Assembly: GCA_937975765.1 (NCBI GenBank)
Contig: CALJUR010000079.1
Span: 57,030-121,029, forward strand
Length of the DNA stretch: 64,000 nt
Direction of reading: 5' to 3'
Source of the DNA: an uncultured Myxococcales bacterium
GTDB lineage: Bacteria > Myxococcota_A > UBA9042 > DTJE01
Every line of letters starts with the position of its first letter. The first letter of the stretch is position 1. The translations under genes and the position numbers were made by a program. Positions 9,334-17,564 of this stretch are shown piece by piece. The notes below the pieces were generated by a model, which saw nothing but the letters and a program-made list of their open reading frames with translations, made no database searches and had not been told where the DNA came from.

Positions 9334-10758
9334 TCACTTCACGTTCGTCGAGAAGGCGTACTGGAACTTCAGCAGGCCCGACCAGCGCTGGGTGAAGTCC
9401 GGGTTCACCGTCACCGCCGCGTCCACCTGGAGCCGCCCTCCCCGGAAGACGTCCACGCCGGCAGTCAGGCCCACCACGTGCGACCGCGAGTACCCGCCGT
9501 CCCCGGTGTACCGGTAGGCCTGCAGACCCTTCGGGTCCATCCGCCGCCACATCTCCCAGCCGTTGATGGCGTCGTCGTAGAAGTAGTTGTCCAGGTCCAG
9601 GGTCAACTGGACGAGGCGGTGCGGCCGCACCGACGTGAAGATGCGTGCCTCGGTATACGCGTTCGAGGCGTTGGCCAGCCGCGCGATCTCGACGCCGGTG
9701 ACCGACGCGACCGCCCCCTTCGTCTCGACGCTGGGCTTGCAGCGCAGCAGGTAGCCGTGGCCGTCCCCGCCGTAGTTGTAGTACCGGCCGTCCACGTCCA
9801 GCAGCACCCGCGCACCCGTGAACCAGTTCGACCGCCATGCCACGTCGGCGCCGACCTTGTGGTGCCTCGCGTCGGTGAAGACCCGGAAGATCGACGTCCT
9901 CGGCAGGCGCGCCGCCGGGTCGAAGAAGCCGTAGTCGACCGACACCCGCAGCGCCGGGCTGGCCCGGTAGGACAGCGTGTTCCCCGTCTCCTGGAAGCCC
10001 CCGTTGAAGGGGTCGTAGGCGGCCCATCCCTGGAACTCCAGGCCCCGGACCAGGGGCTGCAGCCGGAGGGCGTAGTCCAGGGCCAGCGCAGCACGCGACA
10101 GGATCCCCTGGTCGTGCTCGCCGGCGAACGACAGCCCGATGCGTCCGTAGATCCACGGGTCGTAGGCGATCCGCCCGCCGAACGCCAGCCGGTCGATGCC
10201 GTATTCGAACTGCGCGTCCGGCATCCAGCCGGCATACGCCTGCAGGTCCAGGTCGGCCCCCGGCCGCACCTTCACCCACACGCCGTCCATCAGCACGTAC
10301 CCGCTGGCGATGGTGGTGACCATCTGGCGCCCCGCGCGCAACTGCCACGCCCCCTTCGGGTCGCGGTACGACAGCGTGCCGACCAGCAGGTCACCGAAGA
10401 AGGAGTCCTCGCCCAGCCGGTTCGTCGGCTGGATGGCACCGAAACCCCGCACCTGCAGCGACAGCCCCGGGACCCCCACGTCGTCGGCGCCGACGGTCAG
10501 GTACTCGTAGATCGGGAACCGGTACAGTCGCGACGACGGGTCGTTCGGGTCCAGGACCTGCTGCTGGATGAAGTAGGTCGTCGTCGAGTGGTACACCCGG
10601 GCCGTCGGCCCGCCGTCCGCCTCGGGGACCGGCGCCTGGGCCGTCCCGGCCAGGGCCAGGACGCTCCCCGGCACGAAGGCGGCCAGCGACAGGGCGGCAA
10701 GGCACGCCCTCCATGGTGCCGCGATGCCCCCCAGCCACGATGCCCGCGGATGCGTCAT
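9334..10758 (-). CDS. Outer-membrane beta-barrel of porin-cytochrome conduit
   Basis: 474 residues. The signal peptide ends around VLALAGTAQA. The rest alternates aromatic/aliphatic and polar residues in amphipathic strands (for example VSVDYGFFDP, LDLDNYFYDD, GLLKFQYAFS), as in 20-stranded-type barrels of the MtrB/OmbB/ExtB group; its length resembles the shorter Geobacter Ext-type barrels. It sits between the two multiheme cytochromes with gaps of 73 and 9 bases. Role inferred: sheath that lets the 13-heme protein hand electrons to the outside. The ATG at 10758 has a GGAG site; the longer frame to 10806 lacks one. Confidence 0.8.
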   Translation of the reverse strand: MTHPRASWLGGIAAPWRACLAALSLAAFVPGSVLALAGTAQAPVPEADGGPTARVYHSTTTYFIQQQVLDPNDPSSRLYRFPIYEYLTVGADDVGVPGLSLQVRGFGAIQPTNRLGEDSFFGDLLVGTLSYRDPKGAWQLRAGRQMVTTIASGYVLMDGVWVKVRPGADLDLQAYAGWMPDAQFEYGIDRLAFGGRIAYDPWIYGRIGLSFAGEHDQGILSRAALALDYALRLQPLVRGLEFQGWAAYDPFNGGFQETGNTLSYRASPALRVSVDYGFFDPAARLPRTSIFRVFTDARHHKVGADVAWRSNWFTGARVLLDVDGRYYNYGGDGHGYLLRCKPSVETKGAVASVTGVEIARLANASNAYTEARIFTSVRPHRLVQLTLDLDNYFYDDAINGWEMWRRMDPKGLQAYRYTGDGGYSRSHVVGLTAGVDVFRGGRLQVDAAVTVNPDFTQRWSGLLKFQYAFSTNVK

Positions 10759-10831
10759 GTCTCCACCCTCCCCCCGGCGGGGGTCGATCCCGGCGCCGGG
10801 TCGCATCGAACGCCCCTTTCCCGGGGCGGGC

Positions 10832-13440
10832 TCACCAGTACTGCGGGCCCGGATCGCTGCCGTGGCACGCCGGCGTGCACAGTTTCGTGTCCGGGTCGTA
10901 GGTGCCTCCCAGCGAGATCTTCACCTCGACGATCCCGTCGATGTGCTTCGTCTTGTCGGCAATGGCCGGGGTCGCGGCATTGGTCGCCGTCGACTGGTGG
11001 CAGAAGTAGCACCGCTGGCCCGTGTGATCGTCGAACACGGAGGGATGGCGCCCCGTCGTCGGCGAGACGCCATGGCAGGTCCCGCAGGCCTCCTGGGACC
11101 CGTCCACGACGGTCCAGGTCGGCGACCGGTTCGTCGCGCCTCCCGCCGGCAGCGTCGCCCCGTGGCAGTAGGTGCCCGAGCACTTCGCGGCGCCGTGGTC
11201 CCAGGACGGCGTGGCGCCCTTCGACTTCGCCAGGGCCCCGAACGTCAGGTCGGCCGGCGGGTTCGTGTCGATGTGCCCGGCATCCTCCAGCGAGGCCGGC
11301 ACCTTGTGGCAGTCGGTGCAGGCCAGCGGGACGGCCAGGTTCCTCGTGCCCTTCAGGTGCGACTGGTGGGCGCCGACCGAGACCCGGCTGGTGTCCGACT
11401 GCCCGGCCAGGTCCGCCGGCGGCGCATCGTTGTCGGCCCCGCCGTGGCAGGAGTTGCACGCGTAGGTGGTCCGCACGTCCAGCGTGCCGTCGACGTGGTG
11501 CGTGGCGTCGGCGATCGTTCCGTCCGCTGCGGCGGTCGGGGCGTGGCAGGCCCCGCACGCGGGCGACGTCGTGTGCGTCTCGCCGGGGGGGTATCCGTGG
11601 CAGGTCCCGCACGCCTTCTGGGTGCCGTCCACCTGCGTCCACTTCGGCGCCTTGGTCGTGCCTCCGGACAGCGTGGCGCCGTGGCAGTAGGTGTTCGTGC
11701 ACACCGCGGCATCCCGGTCCCAGGAGGGCGACACGCCGCCCTGGCCGGCCAGGTCCCCGAAGGTCACCGTCGCGGTCTCTGCATCGATGTGACCGGGGGC
11801 GTCCACGGTCGCCGGCACCACGTGGCACTGCTCGCACTCGATCGCCTTCGACAGGGAGGCCCGCACGTGCGCCTGGTGCGCGCCGACCGTCACCCGGGTC
11901 GTGTCGGACCCGCCGTGCGTGTCCACCGGCGGGGCGTCGTCCGTGGCGCTGCCGTGGCAGTCGTGGCAGGTCGTCGTGGCACGGGCCTGCACCGTGCCGT
12001 CGACATGCTTCTCGGGGTGCGCGATCAGGGTCTTCGCGCCGTCCCAGCCGGCCGTGTCCGGGTGGCACATCGCGCAGTTCGAGTTCTGCGGGTGGGGGGC
12101 CGGCGGCGGGAAGCCGTGGCAGGACGCGCAGGTGACGGCCGAACCGTCCTGGACCGTCCACACCGGGGTCTTCTGCACGCCGCCTTCCCGCGTGGCTCCG
12201 TGGCAGTACGTGCCGGCGCAGGTGGCGGCGGCGCGATCCCAGGCGGGGGACGCGCCGTCGGCCGTCGCCAGGCCCTTGAACAGGACCTCGGCGGGAGCCG
12301 GGGTGTCGGCGTGGCCCGAGGCATTGGCGGTGGCCGGCACGGCGTGGCACGAGGCGCACGCCACCGGCGAGGAGAGGCCGCGCGATGCCTTCAGGTGCGC
12401 CTGGTGGGCCCCGACGGTCACCCGCGACGGGTCCGAATTCCCGTCGCGATCGACTGGCGGCGCGGCGTTGTCCGCGTTCCCGTGGCACAGGTTGCAGTTC
12501 GCCCCGGTGTTCACGTCCAGGTTGCCGTCGGCGTGCCGCTCCGGCGCCTTGAAGGTGAGATCGGCGTTGACGACGTCGCCGTGGCACGTCGCGCAGGCGT
12601 CGTTCTGGACGTGGGGCTCCGGCGGGGGCGCGCCGTGGCACGTCCCGCACCCGGCCTGCGTCCCGTCGACCTTCGTCCACCTCGGCGTTGCCAGCGAGCC
12701 GCCGGCAAGCGTGGCCCCGTGGCAGTAGACGCCCGAACAGGTCGCCTGCTGGGGGTTCCAGGCCGGGGTCGCTCCCTCCGCCACGGCAACGCCGTGGAAG
12801 ACGACCGCGGCCGCACCGTCGATGTGGCCCGCGTCTCCCACCTGGGTGGGGATCGCGTGGCAGGTGTTGCAGGACACCGGCCCGAAGCGCCCGGACGGCA
12901 CCTTCAGGTGCGCCTGGTGCGCACCCACGCTGGTCTTCGTGGTGTCCGACGACCCCTGCGTGTCCACCGGCGGTGCGGCGTTTTCCGTGCTGCCGTGGCA
13001 GGAGTTGCACGCGGTCGCCGACGCCTGCACGGTCCCGTCGACGTGCTTCGATGCGTCCTTGAACGTGCCGTTGGCGTGGATCACCTCGCCGTGGCAGGCC
13101 GAGCAGTCGGAACCGGACGGGTGCGGTGCGGGCGGGGGCGCGCCGTGGCAGGCGCCGCAGGCCCCGAACGAAACGGGATTCGCGGAGTTCCAGACCGGTT
13201 CCGTGGCCGCCCCGCCGTCCATCGACGCGCCGTGGCAATAGACGTTGCGGCAGGTCACCGGCGACTCCGGGGCACCGTCCGTCGACGAGGCCGCGGGCAT
13301 GGCTCCGCCCGTCAGCGCCACGCCCGAGAACACGACCTCCGCGTGCGGCTGGTCGTCCAGGTGGCCCGGATCGTCCACGCGCGCAGGCACCTTGTGGCAG
13401 GTGCCGCACGCCACCGCAGCCCCCTTGCCGCCCGCGAGGT
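10832..13440 (-). repeat. Five tandem pentaheme repeats (coding)
   Basis: Each repeat of about 520 bases encodes GAHxxH, CXXCH, CxxxYCH with CHGAT or CHGAS, CG(T/A)CH or CASCH, CXXCH and CXXCH. The last repeat ends in CX3CH instead of CXXCH. Confidence 0.75.
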
Positions 13441-13669
13441 GGATGACGTGGGCCCCCACCCCCCGGAAGGTCCCGCCCGTTCGGCCTTCGAGGTCGGCCG
13501 GCGGGTTCCAGGGCGCCTGCGTTCCATGGCAGCCGGCGCACGCCGCCGTCGGCGCATCCGTTTCCGGCAGGTCCGGCAGCGGCCCCGAGTCGGAGGATTC
13601 CCGCGCCGAGGTGCACCCGGCCCCCCCGAGGACCAGCGCCGCCAGGAGCCCAGTCAGCCGCCACGCCAT
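10832..13669 (-). CDS. 26-heme outer-surface cytochrome lipoprotein with pentaheme repeats
   Basis: 945 residues. The signal ends LVLGGAGC, a plausible lipobox. There are 26 candidate c-heme sites: 20 CXXCH, 5 CX4CH (all CxxxYCH) and a final CX3CH (CTPACH). After one leading site they form five repeats of about 170 residues, each ordered GAHxxH, CXXCH, CX4CH, CXXCH, CXXCH, CXXCH. The GAHxxHLK segments are likely distal His ligands. The pattern fits the CxxxxCH/CxxCH cytochrome group of Geobacter-like bacteria. As first gene of the operon, before the barrel and the 13-heme cytochrome, it is inferred to be the extracellular terminal reductase or wire element. Start ATG 13669 has GGGAGGTGG upstream and a TATAAT promoter. 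Confidence 0.9.
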   Translation of the reverse strand: MAWRLTGLLAALVLGGAGCTSARESSDSGPLPDLPETDAPTAACAGCHGTQAPWNPPADLEGRTGGTFRGVGAHVIHLAGGKGAAVACGTCHKVPARVDDPGHLDDQPHAEVVFSGVALTGGAMPAASSTDGAPESPVTCRNVYCHGASMDGGAATEPVWNSANPVSFGACGACHGAPPPAPHPSGSDCSACHGEVIHANGTFKDASKHVDGTVQASATACNSCHGSTENAAPPVDTQGSSDTTKTSVGAHQAHLKVPSGRFGPVSCNTCHAIPTQVGDAGHIDGAAAVVFHGVAVAEGATPAWNPQQATCSGVYCHGATLAGGSLATPRWTKVDGTQAGCGTCHGAPPPEPHVQNDACATCHGDVVNADLTFKAPERHADGNLDVNTGANCNLCHGNADNAAPPVDRDGNSDPSRVTVGAHQAHLKASRGLSSPVACASCHAVPATANASGHADTPAPAEVLFKGLATADGASPAWDRAAATCAGTYCHGATREGGVQKTPVWTVQDGSAVTCASCHGFPPPAPHPQNSNCAMCHPDTAGWDGAKTLIAHPEKHVDGTVQARATTTCHDCHGSATDDAPPVDTHGGSDTTRVTVGAHQAHVRASLSKAIECEQCHVVPATVDAPGHIDAETATVTFGDLAGQGGVSPSWDRDAAVCTNTYCHGATLSGGTTKAPKWTQVDGTQKACGTCHGYPPGETHTTSPACGACHAPTAAADGTIADATHHVDGTLDVRTTYACNSCHGGADNDAPPADLAGQSDTSRVSVGAHQSHLKGTRNLAVPLACTDCHKVPASLEDAGHIDTNPPADLTFGALAKSKGATPSWDHGAAKCSGTYCHGATLPAGGATNRSPTWTVVDGSQEACGTCHGVSPTTGRHPSVFDDHTGQRCYFCHQSTATNAATPAIADKTKHIDGIVEVKISLGGTYDPDTKLCTPACHGSDPGPQYW

Positions 13670-13704
13670 GACCCACCTCCCGCGAACCCGGATGGAACTG
13701 GGCG

Positions 13705-13733
13705 ATTATAGCCTCCCCTTCCCGGTCCGTCAG
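13705..13733 (-). promoter_or_regulatory. Promoter of the multiheme cytochrome operon
   Basis: On the minus strand CTGACG (13728-13733), 17 bases, then a perfect TATAAT (13705-13710), 35 bases before the start of the 26-heme gene. It is divergent from the ExbB-like promoter at 13791. Confidence 0.6.
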
Positions 13734-13790
13734 GGATTTTCATACATATCGGAGCCGGTTGTTCCGGTATCCTGGGGGGCGCGGGCGTCC

Positions 13791-13819
13791 TTGACCCGTC
13801 GCGGGGGAACCCCTATCCT
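13791..13819 (+). promoter_or_regulatory. Promoter of the ExbB-like gene
   Basis: TTGACC (13791-13796), a 17-base spacer and TATCCT (13814-13819), about 50 bases upstream of the ATG at 13868. Confidence 0.55.
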
Positions 13820-13867
13820 CCCGTCGTCCCCGGCCCGCGCCCGGGGTCCGTGCAGAGGGGGACAAGG

Positions 13868-14518
13868 ATGCTGGTCGAACGCCTGATGCAGGTGACCCTG
13901 CTGGGGACCGAGTGGGTCCTGTACCTGCTGATCGGCCTGTCGGTGGTCTCGATCTCCCTGATGATCGAGCGCCTGTGGTTCTTCCGGGCCAACCGCACGG
14001 CCTGGGACAAGCTGCTGGCCCGCGTCGAGCCCCTGGTCCACGCCGATGACGCCGCCGGCGTGTCCGAGGTGCTGCGGTCGTGGCCGGGTCCCGAGGCCGA
14101 CGTGCTGCGTGCCGGCGTGGAGGGCGCCCGGAAGGGCAAGGCCGCCGCCGAGAAACTGGTCCACGCGGCGCTGCTGGTCGAGACGCAGCGGCTGGACCGC
14201 CGCCTGGCCTTCCTGGGCACGCTGGGCAACAACGCCCCGTTCATCGGCCTGTTCGGCACCGTCCTGGGCATCATCCGTGCGTTCCACGACCTGTCCCTGG
14301 ACGTCAAGGGCGGCGCGAACGTCGTGATGGCGGGCATCTCCGAGGCCCTGATCGCCACGGCCGCCGGCCTGTTCGTCGCCATCCCCGCCGTCATCGCCTT
14401 CAACGCCTTCCAGCGGCGCGTCTCGAAGGACATCAACCGGGCCCAGGCCGCGTCGGACCGGCTGCTGGCCGTGCTGGTCGGCGGCGGCGAGCCGTCCTCC
14501 GACGAGACGATCGACTGA
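13868..14518 (+). CDS. MotA/TolQ/ExbB-family proton channel protein
   Basis: 216 residues from the ATG at 13868, which follows AGAGGGGGACAAGG; a GTG at 13850 is a less likely start. Three membrane segments are visible: about residues 10-30 (VLYLLIGLSVVSISLMI), then two close together around 125-145 and 155-175. The core motif LGTLGNNAPFIGLFGTVLGI is typical of ExbB/TolQ. Such proteins form the pentameric inner-membrane channel that couples proton flow to work at the envelope. The usual ExbD/TolR partner is not next to it; a histidine-kinase-like gene follows instead, so its partner must be elsewhere or its use is unusual. Confidence 0.88.
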   Translation: MLVERLMQVTLLGTEWVLYLLIGLSVVSISLMIERLWFFRANRTAWDKLLARVEPLVHADDAAGVSEVLRSWPGPEADVLRAGVEGARKGKAAAEKLVHAALLVETQRLDRRLAFLGTLGNNAPFIGLFGTVLGIIRAFHDLSLDVKGGANVVMAGISEALIATAAGLFVAIPAVIAFNAFQRRVSKDINRAQAASDRLLAVLVGGGEPSSDETID

Positions 14519-14589
14519 CGGGACGCTCGACCGGCGCCCCGCGCGGCTTCCGTTTCCCCCTCGACGCCCGCATTCCCCGTGACACCGTG

Positions 14590-14598
14590 TGCTACAAT
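14590..14598 (+). promoter_or_regulatory. Extended -10 promoter element
   Basis: TGC plus TACAAT lies 33 bases before the GTG start at 14631; no clear -35 box. It matches the element at 5514-5522. Confidence 0.4.
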
Positions 14599-14630
14599 CC
14601 TTTTTCCCGAAGCCCGGCGACGAGGAAGGG

Positions 14631-15956
14631 GTGAGCGAGTTCGACGTCCAGTGCACCGAGCACAACGAGGTGATCGCCTCCGCGATGTTCCTGACCCGGG
14701 CGGCGGCCCGCGTGTCCCGCGAACGGACGCTGCAGGGCGTGTACCGTGCGCTGACCGCGGCGGGGGACGGGCTGCCAGGTCTCATCCTGGGCTGGATGGC
14801 CGTCCTGGATCCGGGCGAGACCCGGGTCAAGCTGGTCGCTTCCTGGGGCGCCGAACTGGAGCCCCTGCAGGCGCTGCACATCACCGCCGACGAGTCCGAG
14901 ACCGGCCGCGGTCCCTCCGGCACCGCGCTGCGGACCGGCCGGGTCGCGATCCTGGACTCCGTGGACGAGCCGCATTTCGCCCCGTGGCAGAACCTCGCGA
15001 CGCGCTACGGGCTGCGCTCCGGCGCGGCGTTCCCCCTGAAGGCGGTCGATGGCGGGCTGGTCGGCGTCCTGACGCTCTACTCCGACCGGGAGGGCTTCTT
15101 CACACCGGTGCGCCAGGCCCTGTTCACGGTCTTCGCCGAGATGGCCTCCGTGGCCATCGAGAACGCCCGCCTGGCCGAGCGCCTGGACGCACGCTCGGAG
15201 GACCTGGAGGCGACGGTGCGGCGGCGTACCGTGGAGGTCGCCCGGCGGAACGAGGAACTGGCCCAGGCGAACGCCCGGCTGGCCGATTCCGCGCAGTTCC
15301 GGACCGAGTTCCTCAGCCACATGTCCCACGAGCTCCGGTCGCCGCTGACGGCCATCCTGGGATTCGCCGAGGTGCTGAAGGACGAGTTGTACGGCCCGCT
15401 GAACCCCCGCCAGAAGGAGCACCTGGGCCACATCTGGCAGGCGGGTCGCCAGTTGCTGGACGTGATCGACGACGTGGTGGAACTGTCCCGCGTCGAGTCG
15501 GGCCGCACGGTGCTGGACCTGCAGGACTGCTACCCGCGCCAGATCCTCGAGGCGGCCGCCTCGCAGATGGGGTCCGTGGCCACCAGCGCCCGCGTTTCGT
15601 TCGCCTGGAGCGTGCAGCCGTCGGCCGAACGCACCATCCACGCCGACGCCCGCAAGATCAAGCAGGCGCTGTTCAACCTGGGGGCGCTGGCCGCCCGCAG
15701 CGCCGGCAGCGGGGGCCGGATGTCGATGGTTGCGGACACCCGGCCGGACGCGATCACCTTCGAGGTGACGTGGGATCGCGCCGGCACACAGACCCTCCCG
15801 TCCGACCCGGCGGCGCGCAGGAGCCCGGGATTCGGCGTGTCGCTGGCGCACCGGCTGGTCGAGTTGCACGGCGGCGTGGTCCTGCGCGAGGACCGCCCGG
15901 ACGGCGGGTGCTTCCGCATCGTGCTGCCGTTCTCGAGGGATGCCGCCCCGGCCTGA
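14631..15956 (+). CDS. GAF-domain histidine-kinase-like protein with degraded catalytic domain
   Basis: 441 residues from the GTG at 14631 (AGGAAGGG just upstream); a GTG at 14589 would overlap the promoter. Residues about 20-190 form a GAF sensory domain, 195-225 a coiled coil, and 225-290 a HisKA dimerisation domain with an intact H-box (SHMSHELRSPL, phospho-accepting His about 233). The C-terminal HATPase_c region looks defective. The N-box reads FNLGALAARS, where NLLxNAxKF is expected, so the Mg-binding Asn is missing. The DxGxG G1 box is not recognisable; only GFGVSLAHRLVELHGG remains of G2. It probably acts as a phosphotransfer or scaffold protein rather than a kinase. The receiver/HD-GYP gene follows 22 bases on. 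Confidence 0.8.
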   Translation: MSEFDVQCTEHNEVIASAMFLTRAAARVSRERTLQGVYRALTAAGDGLPGLILGWMAVLDPGETRVKLVASWGAELEPLQALHITADESETGRGPSGTALRTGRVAILDSVDEPHFAPWQNLATRYGLRSGAAFPLKAVDGGLVGVLTLYSDREGFFTPVRQALFTVFAEMASVAIENARLAERLDARSEDLEATVRRRTVEVARRNEELAQANARLADSAQFRTEFLSHMSHELRSPLTAILGFAEVLKDELYGPLNPRQKEHLGHIWQAGRQLLDVIDDVVELSRVESGRTVLDLQDCYPRQILEAAASQMGSVATSARVSFAWSVQPSAERTIHADARKIKQALFNLGALAARSAGSGGRMSMVADTRPDAITFEVTWDRAGTQTLPSDPAARRSPGFGVSLAHRLVELHGGVVLREDRPDGGCFRIVLPFSRDAAPA

Positions 15957-15978
15957 CCGGGACGCATGCGAGGATTCG

Positions 15979-17496
15979 ATGCATCCGATCCGGGTCCTGC
16001 TGGTCGACGACTCCCCCCACAACCGGGTGCTGATCCGGGCCATCCTGGAGGCCGAGGGCTACTCGGTCACGGAGGCGGACACCGGCGAGGCCGCGGTCGA
16101 TGCCTTCCGGGCCGAGCCGTTCGACCTGATGATCCTGGACCTGGTGCTGCCCGGGCTGGACGGGTTCGGGGTGCTGAAGGCCGTCAAGGGCGTGCCGCGA
16201 ACCGGCGACACCCCCGTCCTGGTCATGAGCGCGCTGGGCGAGGAGGCGACGCGGATCCGGGCGCTGGAACTGGGCGCGTCGGACTTCCTGACGCGCCCCG
16301 CCGGCCGCGCGGAACTGGTGGCCCGCGTCCGCGGCCTGGTGCGCGCCAAGGTCCTGCAGGACCGGCTGGACGAGTCCTTCAGCAAACTGACGGCCCTGGG
16401 CCGCACCGCCGAGGTCCACCTGGCCGAACTGAACGCCGTCGGCGCGCTGGCGCCGGACCCGCTGCCGGCCCTGGTCGAGCAGCTGCGGTCCGCCAGCCGG
16501 GCCGGCCGCATCCCGGAGGTCATCGCCGCCCTGGACCGCGTGAACGGCGGCTTCCACGGGCGCATGTTCCTGGCGACGCTTCAGCAGGTCGAGGTGCACA
16601 TGGACACCTCCGCCGGCCAGGCCCGGCCGGTGTCGTACGTGCAACCCGTCGTCGGGACCTGGACCGCCTCGCCGGAGGCGTCGGTCTCCCCCTGGGTCCG
16701 CAAGTTGCTGGAATCCCTGTCCCCGGCTTCGGGCGAGGTCCGGAACATGGTCTACTGCGTGACCCCGGGGGCCGCCCTGGCCGCGGTCAACTACCCCGGC
16801 GGGGTGGACGACCTGGACGCCGAGGTGGTCCGCGGCTTCGCGCTGCACTGGGAGTTCGTCCGGCGCATGTCGGCCGCGGCGCGCGAGATCGAGGAGGCCT
16901 TCGAGTACACGGTGGGCGCCCTGTCCCGCGCCGCCGAGGCGAACGATCCGGACGTCGGAGCGCACCTGCAGCGCGTGAACGCGTTCAGCCGCGCCCTGGC
17001 CGAGGCCATCGGCATGCCCGCGGCGTTCGTGCGCACCATCCAGGTCCAGGCCCAGTTGCACGACGTCGGCAAGATCCAGATCTCGATGGACCTGCTGAAG
17101 AAGCCGGACTCGCTGACCGAGGACGAGTACGAGGTGATGAAGGCCCACACCGTGCACGGTGCCCGCATCCTGGGCGACCACCCGCGCCTGGCCATGGCGG
17201 CCGCCATCGCGCTGACGCACCACGAGCGCTGGGACGGGACCGGCTACCCGCGCGGCCTGAAGGCGGACGCGATTCCGCTGGAGGGGCGCATCGTCAAGCT
17301 GGCCGACGTGTACGACGCCCTGCGCAGCGTGCGGCCCTACAAGGCCGCGATGGCGCACCGGTATGCCGTGGAGGTGATCACCCGCGGCGACGGGCGCATC
17401 CGGCCCGAGCACTTCGACCCGGCGCTGCTGGACGCCTTCCGCCGGATCACGCCCCGCTTCAGCGAGATCCACGAAAGTTTCGCCGAGACGCTGTAG
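15979..17496 (+). CDS. Response regulator with HD-GYP c-di-GMP phosphodiesterase domain
   Basis: 505 residues. The N-terminal receiver (1-120) has acidic pair D10 D11, phospho-acceptor D54 (MILDLVLPG) and S84, but the invariant Lys is Arg (R106 in DFLTRPAG). A linker of about 190 residues of unknown type follows. The C-terminal HD-GYP domain (about 305-490) is intact, with HDVGKIQIS, HTVHGARIL, HHERWDGTGYPRGL and LADVYDAL. The family hydrolyses cyclic di-GMP, so the output is probably control of motility, matrix or development. The ATG at 15979 has a GAGGA site; the longer frame overlaps the upstream gene. It is co-directional with the kinase-like gene and ends at two GC hairpins. Confidence 0.9.
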   Translation: MHPIRVLLVDDSPHNRVLIRAILEAEGYSVTEADTGEAAVDAFRAEPFDLMILDLVLPGLDGFGVLKAVKGVPRTGDTPVLVMSALGEEATRIRALELGASDFLTRPAGRAELVARVRGLVRAKVLQDRLDESFSKLTALGRTAEVHLAELNAVGALAPDPLPALVEQLRSASRAGRIPEVIAALDRVNGGFHGRMFLATLQQVEVHMDTSAGQARPVSYVQPVVGTWTASPEASVSPWVRKLLESLSPASGEVRNMVYCVTPGAALAAVNYPGGVDDLDAEVVRGFALHWEFVRRMSAAAREIEEAFEYTVGALSRAAEANDPDVGAHLQRVNAFSRALAEAIGMPAAFVRTIQVQAQLHDVGKIQISMDLLKKPDSLTEDEYEVMKAHTVHGARILGDHPRLAMAAAIALTHHERWDGTGYPRGLKADAIPLEGRIVKLADVYDALRSVRPYKAAMAHRYAVEVITRGDGRIRPEHFDPALLDAFRRITPRFSEIHESFAETL

Positions 17497-17500
17497 CAAG

Positions 17501-17522
17501 GGCGGGGGCCCTGTCCCCCGCC
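17501..17522. terminator. GC hairpin downstream of HD-GYP gene
   Basis: A perfect 8-bp stem, GGCGGGGG pairing with CCCCCGCC, with a 6-base loop, 4 bases after the HD-GYP stop. No U-tract. Confidence 0.5.
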
Positions 17523-17542
17523 TCCTTGCACCGGGTCGTCCT

Positions 17543-17564
17543 GGCGGGGCACGGGGGCCCCGCC
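17543..17564. terminator. GC hairpin downstream of aminotransferase gene
   Basis: A second perfect 8-bp stem, GGCGGGGC pairing with GCCCCGCC, 6-base loop, directly abutting the minus-strand aminotransferase stop. Together with the previous hairpin it fills the gap between convergent genes. Confidence 0.5.

Noticed and set aside
8221..12135. A 1304-residue plus-strand frame opposite the cytochrome operon
   Set aside because: The opposite strand encodes three motif-rich cytochrome and barrel proteins with ribosome sites; the plus frame is an antisense shadow.
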